A stretch of DNA of 64,000 nucleotides from Nymphaea colorata. Taxonomy: Eukaryota; Streptophyta; Magnoliopsida; Nymphaeales; Nymphaeaceae. Of this stretch, positions 1 to 12,079 are shown piece after piece (the stretch's first letter is position 1; each line of letters opens with the position of its first letter). The stretch is taken from contig NC_045141.1 of the NCBI RefSeq assembly GCF_008831285.2, positions 10,776,106 through 10,840,105 of the forward strand, in the 5' to 3' direction. A model generated the notes under the pieces. The model was not told the origin of the DNA, did no database searches, and saw only the letters and a list, made by a program, of their open reading frames with translations. The position numbers and the translations under genes are program-made.

Positions 1-500
1 CACATCTTTTTTCTGCATTAACTGAAGTACCTCTGGCTTTCATTTAGTTGAAGTAGCTGCATGTAGCAACAATTACAAACCATATACTTGCTTATTACTC
101 TTACTGTTCTTCCAGAAGTTGAATACAAACGTATATATTATTTTAGATCTGGATTTCAATACTTTAGATAAATCTAACTGGTTTTCTTTCTCCCTTTATT
201 TGCTTTCACTCATATAATCTAGTTTTGTCGAACGAAGTAGTTACCCATCTCTTCTTGTTTATTCCTTTGGCATTTCCAGGACTAATGTCTTATTGTTATT
301 CTAGTTCTTCCAGTTGTAATGGGGTTTATGTTGGTCCCTTTCGTTACTATTTAGACCGTTTCATAAGCATCAAATTTCTAGATTATCACTGATATGAAAC
401 TGAGGCTAAGAAGTTGATACGAGAAAAAAGTTCCCTCTCCTAAAAATCTTTAGAATAATTTGTGCCCAAATCCATGCGTGAGTCAAGTACCTATGGTCAT
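1..500. other. Intergenic flank left of Copia-1
   Basis: AT-rich DNA without an open reading frame of note or a recognisable repeat. Its last five bases (496-500, GTCAT) are the left copy of the target-site duplication made by the Copia element that follows. Confidence 0.6.
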
Positions 501-742
501 TGTTGACGGATATTGGTGTACGGGTCCAGGCCTAGACCCGATCCAGTATGTCCTAATTAGGGCATACTTATACCATTGTAACCCTAATCTTCTAGTTGAA
601 TGAAATCTTTAGAGAGAGAGAGAGTCTGGCGACTAGTGGGCAACCAGCTCCTCCTCATCCGTGGTTTTTCCCTCTTGTTGAGGGTTTTTCCATGTTACAT
701 CGTGTTTCTTATATCCTCTTTCTCTGTGCTCGTGTTTCTACA
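501..742 (+). repeat. Copia-1 5' LTR
   Basis: 242 bp, TG...CA termini, same length as the 3' copy at 5503-5744. It holds a short GA run at about 613-624. Eight substitutions separate it from its partner. Confidence 0.96.
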
Positions 743-754
743 TGGTATCAGAGC
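743..754 (+). other. Copia-1 primer-binding site
   Basis: TGGTATCAGAGC directly follows the 5' LTR. This 12-mer is complementary to the 3' end of plant initiator methionine tRNA, the usual primer for Ty1/copia reverse transcription. Confidence 0.93.
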
Positions 755-1197
755 CGTGAAGTTTCGGCGTGACTGGTTCGAGTTTTTGTTTCTGTTGTGG
801 CCGTGTGAGAGGGAGACTCGTGCCGGTACTGTTCATTGCCCATCGCCCGACGGCTCGCTGCCCGACGTGGTCATCGCCCGACGCTGTTGGAGTTCCAGCG
901 TCGCCCCGTGCTGGTCCCCCGTCGTCTTCCTCCTTCTTCGTCTGTTCTGCCTTGGTTGCTACCGTGAGGTCTGGTGTTCTTCCGCTGCTGGATCGCTGCC
1001 CTGCTCTTAGTCACCACTGCCGTTACCTTTCTGCTGCGTCGTCCGACGACGCTGCTGCCACCGCCGCCGGCGTCACTGACCTTGCTGCCGCCGCTGTCGA
1101 CGCCCTTGCTCCTTGCTTCCGTTGGTGCCTCCTGTTGTCGCCGGTGCCTCCCGTGTTTTACCGCCGCCCGTGCCCTTTGCCGGACTGACCTGCGATT

Positions 1198-2419
1198 ATG
1201 GGCAGCCTCTTCTTCGTCTACCGTTAACACCAATCAATCTGAAATCGGGGTGTTTAAAATTGAGAATGTTCCCGCTCAGGTCATTACTCTTCGCCTTACA
1301 AAAGAGAACTATTTCCCGTGGTCGGCCGCTATGACTATGGGGATTGCTGCCCGCGGTCGGATTGCCTATATCGACGGACGAAACCCTGAACCAGCAAAGA
1401 CAAGTGGTGTATGGGACACTTGGTTTCTTGAGGATAATCAAGTGAAAACTTGGATTGTCAACTCCGTCTCCGCCGATATTCAGCCCCTTATCCTTCGGAA
1501 GAAGACTGCAAGAGACATGTGGGTAGTCTTAGAGCAGATGTATGGCCAAAAGAAAACAGCAATTCGTACTTACCAAATAGTGAAGACTGTCTATGGCCTT
1601 CGACAAGGGAACTCTTCTGTTGCCGAATACTATGGGGCTTTGAAAGCCAAATGGGAAGAGCTTGACTATCATTCTGATATTTCTTGGCATTGTCCCCAAG
1701 ATCAGGCACTTTATGTAGCTCAAGTATGGGAGAACAGGGTATTCCTCTTTTTAGCTGGTTTAAATGATGAGTTTGAAGGTGTTAGAAGTCAGATTCTGAA
1801 TTCAGGAGAGGTGCCCAGTATTGAAGATGTGTACTCCTGTGTTGAAGCAGAAGAACAGAGAAGGCTGGTTACAAATGAGGGCAAGAGGGATCTCGTACCC
1901 TATCATGAGAGATCCGCTCTTGTGAGTCGTGGTACTAGATCCCTCCGCAGATGCACCCACTGCAAGAAAACTGGTCATACCATGGATTATTGTTGGGATC
2001 TTCATCCAGAGAAGAAGGGAAACAAAGGGAGGTCTTCTATTGGGAAGATGTCTGTGTCTGAGGTGCCCAAATCCAGTGGCGAAAGAGTCTCCATTTCTGC
2101 CGACCAGATTCGTGAACTGAGGGCCTACTTGGGTCGGATTGATGTCAACCAGGCCGAGACACCAGATGAGACAAAAGCTAATCATGCTCTTGCAGTTATT
2201 GGCGATACAGGTAACTCTTCTGTGGGGGAATGGATTGTGGATAGTGGTGCCACTCACCACATGACAGGTAACCCAAAATTATTTCATGAATATAAGTTAT
2301 CTTCGGGAAGGGAATGGGTTTCTCTCGCAGATGGTTCCTCTACTGTTGTGGCAGGCGAAGGGACTCTGTCCTTGTTGGACAAATTTCATGCGCATTACAT
2401 GTTCCTCAGTTTCCCTTAA
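1198..2419 (+). pseudogene. Copia-1 gag plus protease (frame-disrupted)
   Basis: Encodes the nucleocapsid polyprotein and start of pol. An N-terminal UBN2-type gag region (about 1230-1860) is followed by a CCHC zinc knuckle, C-x2-C-x4-H-x4-C, at about 1952-1993. A retroviral-type aspartic protease follows with the active-site triplet D-S-G in WIVDSGATHHMTG at about 2233-2271. The ATG at 1198 is one base out of frame with the body: it reads ATGGGCAGCC where ATGGCAGCC would open the frame, so one extra G has probably abolished the start. The frame stays open far upstream (to about 974) but without a convincing in-frame ATG. A second shift near 2390 cuts the protease from the downstream pol frame. 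What is seen is the motif order; the extra-G explanation is inference. Confidence 0.88.
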
Positions 2420-3900
2420 GTCTTTTGTCAGTTAGCAAACTTACTAAAGAGCTGAACTGTGAACTCATTTTTTCTGCCAACCGTTGTGTTTTGCAGGACT
2501 TGGTGACAGGGAAGAGGATTGAGATTGGTTTAGCGTCTGATGGCCTATATCGTCTTCCCATACATGTGGCTACAGCTCTTGTGACAGCGATCAACAAGAC
2601 AAAGAATCAAAGAGAAGATTGTCTTCAGTCCTTCTTGTATTGACATGAACGTTTTGGGCATTTACCTTTTGGGATTTTGAAACAATTGTTCCCTGATTTG
2701 TGTTCTTCTTTGAATTTGTCCTTGATTTCCTGTGATGTGTGTCAGTTTGCCAAACATGTGAGGGCTTCGTACCCCATTTCTACTAGTTGTGTTAATGAAG
2801 CTTTTTCCTTGATTCACTCGGATGTGTGGGGGCCTTCGGGAATTCATACCCGTCAAGGTTTTCAATACTTTATCACTTTTATTGATGACTTCTCTCGGGC
2901 TACCTTTGTGTACTTGTTAAAAGATCGCAGTGAGGTTCCTCATATCATAGAGACTTTCATTCTTCTTGTGCATACTCAATATGGTGGAACTATTAAAACC
3001 TTTCGGTCCGATAATGCCCGTGAGTATATGTGTCAGTCTGTTGAGGATTTTCTTCAAAAAAGGGGGATTGTTCATGAGACGTCCTGTAGTTATACCCCCC
3101 CACAAAATGGGGTGGCTGAAAGGAAAAATCGCCAGCTTCTTAATGTCACCAGGGCCCTACTGTTTCAGAGAAATCTCCCTAAACACTATTGGGGTGATTA
3201 GTGATGCAGTTCTTACTAGTGCGTATCTCATTAATCGCAAGCCCAGTCGTGTTCTGAATGGTCGGACTCCCCATTCGCTTCTTCCCGGCAGTCGTCAAGC
3301 ATTTCTACTCCCCCCTCGTGTTTTTGGCTGTGTGTGTTTTATACATAATCACAGTCCCAATATTAAGAAACTTGATCTCAGGTCTATCAAAGGTGTGTTT
3401 GTTGGGTATTCCCCCACTCAGAAAGGATACAGATGTATTGACTCCACCACTGGCCGAGTCTATGTTACGAGGGATGTTACCTTCTTGGAACATGCCTCTT
3501 ACTTTGGTGAGAATCCTCTTCAGGAGGAGAAGTCTGTGGTTAGGAAAGAGTATTCTCAGAGTCAGGAGCTTCAATTTACATATTTATTGGACTACAGGAA
3601 AGCAGAATCTCTCACTGTTGTTGATGTGCCTGAGAAGGAGGAAGGGTGTAACACTGGAATTAAGAAGGAAGGCCATCGTTTGTTTGGACAGGTCTATTCT
3701 AAACGAGGTGCTCGACCAGAGGAGGTGACTTGTGGTGCGAGATCTACGTCCAATCCCAATGCCACTCATTCCCTGGATGAACCAAGTCCTACCTTGAAAA
3801 CTCAAGATGAGGTTGAAAAGGAAAATGAAGATCTTCCCATTGCCCTGAGAAAGGGTGTCAGGTCATGTACTCAACACCCTATTGGTAATTTTGTATCTTA
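2420..3900 (+). pseudogene. Copia-1 integrase region (broken)
   Basis: The gag-pre-integrase segment and integrase core are recognisable. LIHSDVWGP at about 2812-2838 carries the first catalytic Asp, a second follows in FRSDNAREY (about 3001-3027), and the Glu lies in NGVAERKNR (about 3108-3134). Frame breaks: TGA at about 2641 and a shift at about 3199, where a 7-base insertion (TAGTGAT, partly repeating the preceding GTGAT) both stops and shifts the frame after YWGD. Beyond it the integrase C-terminal segment ([30 protein letters not shown]) continues in another frame to about 3510. A poorly conserved hinge follows before reverse transcriptase. Confidence 0.9.
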
Positions 3901-3949
3901 TTCTAGACTTGGCAAGGATTACAAGTGTTTTGTTTCTTCTCTTTCCTTG

Positions 3950-5508
3950 GCTGTGATTCCCAGGACCGTTGCTGAAGCTCAAAGTGATTCCAAGTGGGCT
4001 GATGCTATGAAAGAAGAAATGGAAGCCTTGAGAAGAAACATGACATGGGAGGTTGTGACGATCCCTGAGGCGGCTCACTTGGTTGGATCCAAGTGGGTGT
4101 ATACCATCAAGTACAAACCAGATGGGAGTGCTGAAAGATATAAAGCTCGTCTCGTGGCCAAGGGGTTTAGCCAGAAATATGGGATTGATTACTTGGAGAC
4201 TTTTGCGCCTGTTGCGAAAATGAAGACAGTCAGAGTTATTATATCCCTAGCTGTGATGAAGGAGTGGAAGATGTACCAACTAGATATCATGAATGCCTTC
4301 CTCAATGGTGACCTTGAAGAAGAAGTGTATATGCATATGCCTCCAGGATATGAAGAACCAGAGAAATGTTGTAAGCTGAAAAAGGCCTTATATGGCCTCA
4401 AGTAGTCGCCCAGAGAATGGTTCGAACGACTGAGACGAGTAATGCAACATCATGGGTACAAACAAGGGAATGGAGACCACACACTATTCGTGAAGAAAAA
4501 GGAGGGCAGAGTCACTCTTTTACTTGTCTATGTGGATGACATGATTGTCACAGGCAATGATGAGGAGGAGATCATCAAGTTAAAAGGATTACTGGCTACG
4601 GAATTTGATCTCAAGGATCTTGGCAAGCTGAGGTATTTCCTTGGTATTGAGATTGCTAGATCGAGTACTGGTCTTGTGCTAAACCAAAGGAAATAAATGT
4701 TAGATCTGCTCCAAGAGACTGGTAAGTTGGGGTGTAGGCCTGCTTCTACACCACTTGACATCGGGCACAAGTTGAGTTGAGTCTTAGGAATGGAGAGCTG
4801 CTCTGTGAAGAAGCTAAGGAAAGATATCAACGTCTGGTTGGGAAGTTGATCTACCTTACCCTCCCGAGTCCTGATATCACTTTCGTGGTCAATGTATTGA
4901 GTCAATTCATGCATGCTCCTGCAGATGCACATCTGAAGGCTGTGGACAAAGTATTATGTTACTTGAAGAGAAATCCTGGTAAGGGACTCTTGTATGTAAA
5001 ACAAGAGACTGTAGAGGTCGAAGGATATTCCGATGCAGACTGGGCAGGATGTGCTGACACCAGACGATCTACTACAGGGTACTGTGTCTACCTGGGAGGA
5101 AATCTTGTAGTATGGAGGAGCAAGAGACAGGATGTATGTTCTCGGTCTAGTGCAGAGGCAAAATATAGAGCCGTTGCAATGGGAGTGTCAGAGTTACTAT
5201 GGTTGAAAATATTGCTGACTGATATTGGTATAGAGATTGAAGGACCTATGAAGATGTACTGTGATAACAAGTCTGCAATCAATCTTGCCAACAACCCTGT
5301 TCTACACGACAGAACTAAGCATGTTGAGATTGATCGTCACTTTATTCGTGAAAGAATTGATGCCAAAGAGTTGATCCTTCCGTACATGAAGTCTGAAGAC
5401 CAAACAGCTGATGTTCTGACGAAGGCCCTGTCCTCGACTTCGTTTGAGAGAAATGTATCCAAGTTGGGCATGTTTGATATGTATGCTCAACTTGAGGGGG
5501 AGTGTTGA
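3950..5508 (+). pseudogene. Copia-1 reverse transcriptase and RNase H (broken)
   Basis: The reverse transcriptase (RVT_2 type) begins near 3985 ([13 protein letters not shown]). It shows [30 protein letters not shown] and the catalytic YVDDM at about 4529-4543, which is intact. Two nonsense codons interrupt it: TAG at 4403 just after ALYGLK, where Gln is usual, and TAA at 4694. RNase H runs from about 4777 to 5508 in a third frame and keeps YSDADWAGC, SSAEAKYRA and the CDNKSAI block. The stop at 5506-5508 lies 4 bases inside the 3' LTR. Each segment is close to family consensus, so decay is recent. Confidence 0.92.
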
Positions 5509-5744
5509 CGGATATTGGTGTACGGGTCCAGGCCCAAACCCGATCCAGTATGTCCTAATTAGGGCATACTTATACCATTGTAACCCTAATCTTCTAGTTG
5601 AATGAAATCTTTAGAGAGAGAGAGAGTCTGGCGGCTAGTGGGCAACCAGCTCCTCCTCATCCATGGTTTTTCCCTCTTGTTGAGGGTTCTTCCACGTTAC
5701 ATCGTGTTTCTCATATCCTCTTTCTATGTGCTCGTGTTTCTACA
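5503..5744 (+). repeat. Copia-1 3' LTR
   Basis: Second 242-bp LTR, preceded by the purine tract CTTGAGGGGGAG. It ends in CA at 5744 and is followed by the GTCAT target duplication. Confidence 0.96.
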
Positions 5745-6263
5745 GTCATCAAATCAGAGCTTTCACCAAAGTAGTTAATTACTGCAAGTTTTCCTATGGA
5801 ACCTCTAAGCAACAGGCTACAAAGAATATAAGCCAGCTACTCTTTTGGAAAATCTAGATCTATTGGTCAGACCAGAGGGTCGAACCTAATTGTAGGCTTT
5901 GTTTTGCGAAACAAATATAATATCTCTAGATAAACCTCTTTCTGCTGTCCACATAAATGAAGTCGAAGTCTCATGGTCTAGCCAAAGTGACAGCTCGAGT
6001 TACTGTGCAGGTATGGGTGAACCGTGAAACTTGGTACTAAAAGCTGAAACCAACAAGGCGGTGCTGCATCTTGACTATTTTGGTCCAATTTTCTGTGTGT
6101 GCTGGTCTTGAATAAAAGAAGGATCCAGCATGGTCAACAAAGTCCACATGCACTCTAGGCTTTTCTTGTTTGGAAATTGGACTTGGTCAACTTTGAAAGT
6201 CCATTACCATTCAATCTTCAAATAAATAAGGACAATAGAAAGGAACAGTGGATATGGAATAGG

Positions 6264-6296
<33 letters not shown>

Positions 6297-6602
6297 CCAA
6301 CACAAGCAGGGCCAGAACCAACAGGGGTACCACGCCCCCACTGAGTTTTTTCGAAAATCAATATTTTATTTCTAAGGTTTCCCAAATTTTCAATTTGACC
6401 CTATTAAAGATTTTGGAAGTAATGCAATGCCCCCACACCAACACCCCCTCCCCCCACCCAAAAAAAAAAAAAAAAAACCACCCAATTTTGATAAAATCTT
6501 GGCTCCATCACTGCAGATGAGATCTCATCCCAATTCTGTAGTGCACCTTTTAGGGACCTCCCTAAAAGGATCATATGTTTGTTGGTTTATATTGCCCTAA
6601 AC

Positions 6603-6685
<83 letters not shown>

Positions 6686-7925
6686 ATTCCTTTGATGACC
6701 TCCCCAAAGATCATTTGTTTGCTGGTTTAGATTGCCTTAAATCAAATCTAGTGTGTTCAATATTATTTGTTTGCATATATATAATATACAAATATCTGCC
6801 TTCTTACTGCACTAGGCCCCGCACCCTGCACCCATGCACATAATGGTCAGTAGAACATTCATGTATTTTATCATCAAATTAATGTATAAATTTCGACATA
6901 TATGGCTTTGCTATTATAATAGGTTATTCAAAACAATTTCTTGTTCATCCACCAAGTGTTCTCCTCCTTTCAGAACACTTAGGTTCAAATTGTTTTGCTT
7001 ACTGTCTTTATATAGTTCATAAACACTAGTTTTTCAAAGCATATTCCCGTCTCTCATCTAAGGGTGTTATTCTGCATTGTAGAGCACATCTCCTGCTAAC
7101 CATAACAGTTCTCCTTAAAGAGTGTCCCTTGTGAGCAAAGTCTGATTTGAACCATAGTCACCAATATCATCCTTGGTATTTAGTGGGGTTTTTCATGGGT
7201 ATTGAGGTGAAAGTTTCTCGGGAAAACCTCTGGAATTCGAAAAATTTTAAAACTAAAAAAATTGAAATTTGAAATTATAGGCTGTCTATTAATTTTCTTT
7301 TAGAAGTGTTGGTTAAAATATAAAATAGTAATTAAATTCTTTAAAAACCCAAAAAAAAAAATTAGGATTGATATTTAAGGAAAACATCAAGACTCTTATC
7401 ACATTATTTTGGTGGTACTTGTTAGAATTGATGAAAAGGCATGTGTGTGTGTGCATATATATATATATATGATTTATATATATATATATATATATATTGT
7501 ACATTAAGTTTTTTTTTTCTTGTTCTCTTTTCCTAGTTCTTATGTTATTCTTGTATTTTCTGTACTTTTCTGCTTTTTATTTTATTTTTTTGTTACAGAT
7601 GAACTGTTTAGCGGGGTTAGCAGTTGTTACTCCCCAAATGTCTAGATTTCTAGCCGTGTCAGATCCAATGGTCCTCTTTGTATTCTTGTATGAAGGGCTG
7701 GCCTTCTTTAATGCTAAGCTTCTTGTGAGGTTTTTTTCAGCACTGTTTTAGACTTTTAGTGCCTTAGTGCACTGTTTTCTTGTTACGTTAGTTCCTTGTT
7801 GCATTTTGTTTCTTTAAAGACCACCTTCTTGTGTTTCTTGGTTTCTTGATTGAGTTTTTGCATCTATAGCATGGAAATTGAAACTACTTTCATATTGGCG
7901 ATATTTTTCATAATATCATGATATT

Positions 7926-7966
<41 letters not shown>

Positions 7967-9040
7967 GTTCCATTTCTCTTGGAATTTTTTGGTTGATATT
8001 TTCAGAATGTCTCTCATATTTGTGATCATGGTTTCAACATATTTGAGAGATCTGTAATTACAAATATAAGCAAATAATAGTAAAAGTATTGTGAAATTCT
8101 TATGAATTATGTCAGGAGCACACACAGTTGATTTATGGCATCTGCAGCTTTCTTTCCCTACTCTACTGTGCCCTTTCCTTAATTACACTTTCACGGCGTT
8201 CTTCAGTCAACATGAAGCCTGAAGGTGGCAAAACCTTGTTAGTCAACTTGTCAAAAGGCTTAATGACTTGTTTTGAATGTTTTGCTTGCTTGTCAAGTGC
8301 ATGTCATTTAACTAGGAAACTACATTGCAGGACTCTATCGTCTAAGTGGTATTGTCTTTTTACCCACATATTTCGTTGTCATATAAATGGATAGAAGGCA
8401 TGGAATATCCTTAATGACTTCCTTACTTTATTTATTGAATCTCTCATTCTTTTCTTTTCTTTTCTTTTTCTAATGATAGGTTGAACAGGGAAATCCGCAA
8501 TTCTTGCTGCAAGATGAATTCTCCAGATTTTCTTCTTTTGCCAAGGCTTGTACTTTGTGACTGGTTCTTCCCATGTTTGTTGTCAAGTTTCTTAATTGCA
8601 TTCTTGTGGAACACTTTGTGTGTGCTGAAAATTTACATTATTTAGTGGTCCTGAATTGGTTTGGGTTATTAACAATGTTGTGGATATGTGCTAGTCTACA
8701 GCCACTTGCAACTCTGACAGGAAATCAGGATTTGATCTTAAAATCTGAGCATAATGCTGCATTTCGTAGTGTACATTGATTGGGTGAGAGGGCTAAATTA
8801 TGATGTCGCCAAGGAATTTGTTGGGGTTTTGAATGTCTGTCATTCTCAGGTCAAAGTATACATGAATAGCGAAGTCTCGTCATGCCTCGGGTCATGAAAT
8901 TTTGCATTAATGAAGTGAAACACCCCATCTTTTCTTTGTTGTGCATATTTCTCAGTTCAGCGATTCTAATGCATCACTTCTTAAATCGATGACCTAGTGG
9001 CCATACTTTGTGCATTATGTAAATATGGCCCAAAGCTTGA
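5745..9040. other. Intergenic, microsatellite-rich; no gene recognised
   Basis: No coding region is supported. It contains a (TC)n run at 6268-6295, poly-A at 6460-6477, a (TA)n-(TG)n compound repeat at 6605-6685, TA/TG runs at 7443-7498 and a (CT)n run at 7933-7963. An open segment at 7597-7740 follows a splice-acceptor-like TTACAG. It could read about 45 residues, but I recognise no family and find no partner exon. Confidence 0.55.
6605..6685. repeat. Compound (TA)n(TG)n microsatellite
   Basis: About 66 bp of pure TA dinucleotides followed by about 15 bp of TG. The motif TTTGNTGGTTTANATTGCC, seen just before at 6578, recurs at 6718. Confidence 0.95.
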
Positions 9041-9400
9041 CAATCCAAATGCTTCAAGAGATACACTCTTGAAGATTCTAGCAATAACACAAAACAAACC
9101 TCAAATTTGAGGAGAAGAACACATATATTAATCTCAAATTGATACACAAGAAGAGGCCTAAAAGCATTGACAAAACAAGGGTTCCAGGTCCCTTATTTAT
9201 AGAACAAAGAAAGAAGGAAGGAGAAAAAGGGAGTAGCTGTTGGCTGCTCCCAACGGCTAGAAATCTAGCCGTTGGAGCTGCCCAACAGCTACTTCCAAGT
9301 CTTTAATAGAAAAAGAAAATGGTAAAAATGGAAGACATAAAATACAGAACAAAAGAAAAATACATAGAGAAAGGAGAAGTTACGTAAAGTTAGATAAGTA
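9041..9400. other. AT/GA-rich segment with a hairpin, possible LTR fragment
   Basis: Low-complexity A/G-rich DNA with no coding content. It has the look of an antisense plant LTR (TTATTTATAGAACAAAG, read on the other strand as a TATA-type sequence), but no PBS, PPT or second copy was found. It contains the hairpin at 9235-9290. Confidence 0.35.
9235..9290. repeat. Near-perfect 26-nt inverted repeat (hairpin)
   Basis: The left arm 9235-9260 begins AGCTGTTGG and ends CGGCTAG. The right arm 9265-9290 is its reverse complement with a few mismatches. The loop is AAAT. Either strand could fold into a stem. Confidence 0.85.
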
Positions 9401-9406
9401 TCCTAA

Positions 9407-9408
<2 letters not shown>

Positions 9409-9462
<54 letters not shown>

Positions 9463-9474
9463 ATATATATATAT
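9409..9474. repeat. (TA)n microsatellite
   Basis: About 66 bp of TA dinucleotides with a single CT interruption near 9461. Confidence 0.95.
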
Positions 9475-9551
9475 TAGATGATTAATATATGTAATATACA
9501 TACATATAGATATATATACATATCGGGATACATACATTCTAACACATTAAT

Positions 9552-9633
9552 ATGTGCGATGCTTCCAAACTTGGGATATCAGCATTATTGCAATGTGCGA
9601 TGCTTCCAAACTTGGGATATCAGCATTATTGCA
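9552..9633. repeat. Perfect 41-bp tandem duplication
   Basis: Units 9552-9592 and 9593-9633 are identical, each starting ATGTGCGATGC and ending CATTATTGCA. There are no differences between units, so the duplication is recent. Confidence 0.96.
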
Positions 9634-12079
9634 CCAGCATCTTTTGAAGCTAAGAGTTATAATACTAGCACGATTATAAATATTAGCATATATTTATATG
9701 ATCATTATTCAATAGAGATTTGAAACTTACCTTGATTGTGTTCGAAGTCTCGACGGCAAACAGTCCTCTTGTAGAGTGGATATAAATGTCGACAACTCAG
9801 GTGTAAAACCTGAAGCATCTTTCACCCAATCGCACGGGGCGATAATATCCAAGAGAACTGGCCGGAGCCTCAATCACCCTCTACCTCCAAATCCTTCAAA
9901 CAAAACATTAGCTGGATCAGGTCTTGGCCCATTATGCGTGTACATAGGCCCAAATTGATGCTTTTTAATTTCGCTCGCATCTGCTGGTTGGAGATTTCAT
10001 CGCTTGATTACAATGCATTTTGGCTTGTACAATTCGCATATTAACAAATGATTTGTGTGCTGCCGTAGAAGTCATTGACAAGCTTCTAGCTTCCCCTTCA
10101 GGCTAGTCCGTGCCTGTTAGGGGTCTAGCTCTTATCCAATTTTGTGCACCTTCTGTTTTTTTGGTTGATCGGCACTGTAAATATTTCTGATATTTCAATA
10201 AAAAGGATCGAGGCCTATCCTCCAACAGGGAGTTTCCGGACAAATGATTTGTGTGTCTCATGGGAGGGAAAGAAAAGAGTATACTCTGTACTGATTAATA
10301 TAGCACAACTTACAATAAAGTAAATGCTGATGCATCTCGTGGAAGCACCAAGTGTTTCACTATGTTTTAAGTCTGAATATGCTTCCAGCATGTTGGGTTT
10401 TAAGCTATGTTTGTCTTTAATGTCAAATAACCTAAATATAAAGCACATTCAATAATTATTCTGAATTATTTAACTATAAAGTGATCATTTTAATGTGACT
10501 TTTACTCAGAATGGTAAAACGTTTCATCTGTCTCTATGTCTTAAACATACACTCAAATAGTATTAGTGACTTATTTCATGAAATTAGAACTCCCTCAATC
10601 ATTTCATGAAATTAGAACTCCCTCAATCATTCGCTATTGAAGAATGTTTTAGTTTTTAAACCTATCTCAAATGTATTTATTATTATCGCTCGTATGTCAT
10701 ATTGAATTAGATTTTGTGAACATTGACTTCACAGCCCGACGTCACAATCAAGAAAGCAGGGTTATATACTTTGCCTCAGTTTATAGAGATCCAACGATAT
10801 TTTCCTTTTCATAGTTGCAATTAAAGATTAGTGGTTCTCATCGAATAACATGTTTAAACTAAGGTGAACAATGTTTCTGTGCACCAGCGTCATTCAATTT
10901 GTCCAGTTCTGTTTCGAGGTTTCATATATTTTCTCCACGTAAACCACACTTTAGATGAAAATGAATTAAAAAGAAGTTCAAATCCTAATCACCCAATCAA
11001 ACATGTATCCACACTTCCCCGCTGCTTGAATCTCCAAGTGAAAGTTAATGTTCTCAAGTAGCAGTTTGAGCCTTCTCCATTTGGCTGAGGAAAGTGAAGC
11101 TCAAGTTCTTAACACCATAACTTGGTTAATGGACTTTCATTGTTCTCTATCCGGAGGGAGCACAGGAAGTTGATCCACCAGTTGGTGTGGAGATGAGTGT
11201 ACGCTAAAATCAAGTGCCTAAGGGCTTCCACTAGGCAATCTTTACCTAGTTTAACCTATAGTTAAAAAAACTTTTTTATGTTCCAAACGTCGAGGCTTTT
11301 CTAGGGTATAATATGCTGAATTGTAAAAATGAGAAAACTACAAGAAAAATAAGGTAATTTTTTAAAAATTTAAAAACTAAAAATTAGAGAAAAATAAAAT
11401 AAGTGAGAAACTAATAACAAGAACATCAAAGAATAAGCACATTTTCAATAATAAAAATTCGAAAATGAAAACAAGTAGTTTGGCATTAAAAACATGAAAA
11501 AAAGAGAAAAATGCATATTTTTCATTTTTTTATTTTGGCTATTTTTCCAGAAAACAGTATTCTTTTAGTGTTAAATGGCTGACTTATTAATCGCGTTTTC
11601 CTTTCAAGGAGTTTTTTAAGGATAACAAATGGTAAGAAAAAATGGACTCTGACATTTGTTCTCAAACAGAAAACAACACCCTGCCTATTACCTTAAAGTT
11701 GCCACCGGATACCGTTTACAAATGGGTCAATTGCAAGACATATTGACTATTTTTGGTTTTAGAAAATGGACCTTTTGCCAATTGGATTCTCAAATTGCAT
11801 TCTTTTAATGGATATCTACTTGAAGAGGCATGCATAAGGATGCCACTGGGTATGAAATTGAAAACTCTATTGTATGCACATTTAAATTAAATAAATAATA
11901 ATATGACCATAAACACGCACTCCCGAGTGTTTTCCTAAGCCATGTTTGGGCGAAATCCATATAGAAGAAACGATGTTTTCTAATAGGCATGAATAACCTA
12001 GCACCCTCAAGTTATTTACAAGAAATTAACATTGTTTAGTCTTGTCAATCGAACACAAACAACTATTGGAAAAACAGTG
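9634..12079. other. Intergenic, AT-rich; no gene recognised
   Basis: Only short, unsupported reading frames. A perfect 28-bp tandem duplication lies at 10573-10628. The stretch at about 10080-10240 ends in a run resembling a non-LTR 3' tail (TTTCAATAAAAAGG), too weak to assign. The rest is A/T-rich with no repeat I can classify. Confidence 0.5.
10573..10628. repeat. Perfect 28-bp tandem duplication
   Basis: Units 10573-10600 and 10601-10628 are identical, each starting ATTTCATGAAATTAG. Confidence 0.95.

Larger units (their letters stand above)
501..5744 (+). mobile_element. Copia-1: full-length Ty1/copia LTR retrotransposon, coding-dead
   Basis: Two 242-bp LTRs (501-742 and 5503-5744) both start TGTTGACGG and end in CA. 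They are flanked by a perfect 5-bp duplication GTCAT at 496-500 and 5745-5749. A primer-binding site follows the 5' LTR, and a purine tract (about 5489-5502) precedes the 3' LTR. The internal order gag, protease, integrase, reverse transcriptase, RNase H is that of Ty1/copia. The LTRs differ at 8 of 242 positions by direct comparison, so insertion was fairly recent. Even so, the reading frame is broken by a shift at the gag start, a shift near 2390, a TGA at about 2641, a 7-bp insertion at about 3199, a TAG at 4403, a TAA at 4694 and a shift near 4776. It cannot move by itself as written. Confidence 0.96.

Noticed and set aside
600-1233. Overlapping open frames on both strands in the Copia-1 5' LTR and leader
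   Set aside because: They lie in the LTR, PBS and G/C-rich leader. Their residue composition (Pro/Arg/Ser-rich) follows base composition, and none matches a family.
7597-7740. Possible exon after TTTTTTTGTTACAG
   Set aside because: A single open stretch of about 45 codons with no clear donor, partner exon or known motif.
9552-9633. CRISPR-like direct repeats
   Set aside because: Only two adjoining units without spacers, in a plant genome; it is a simple tandem duplication.
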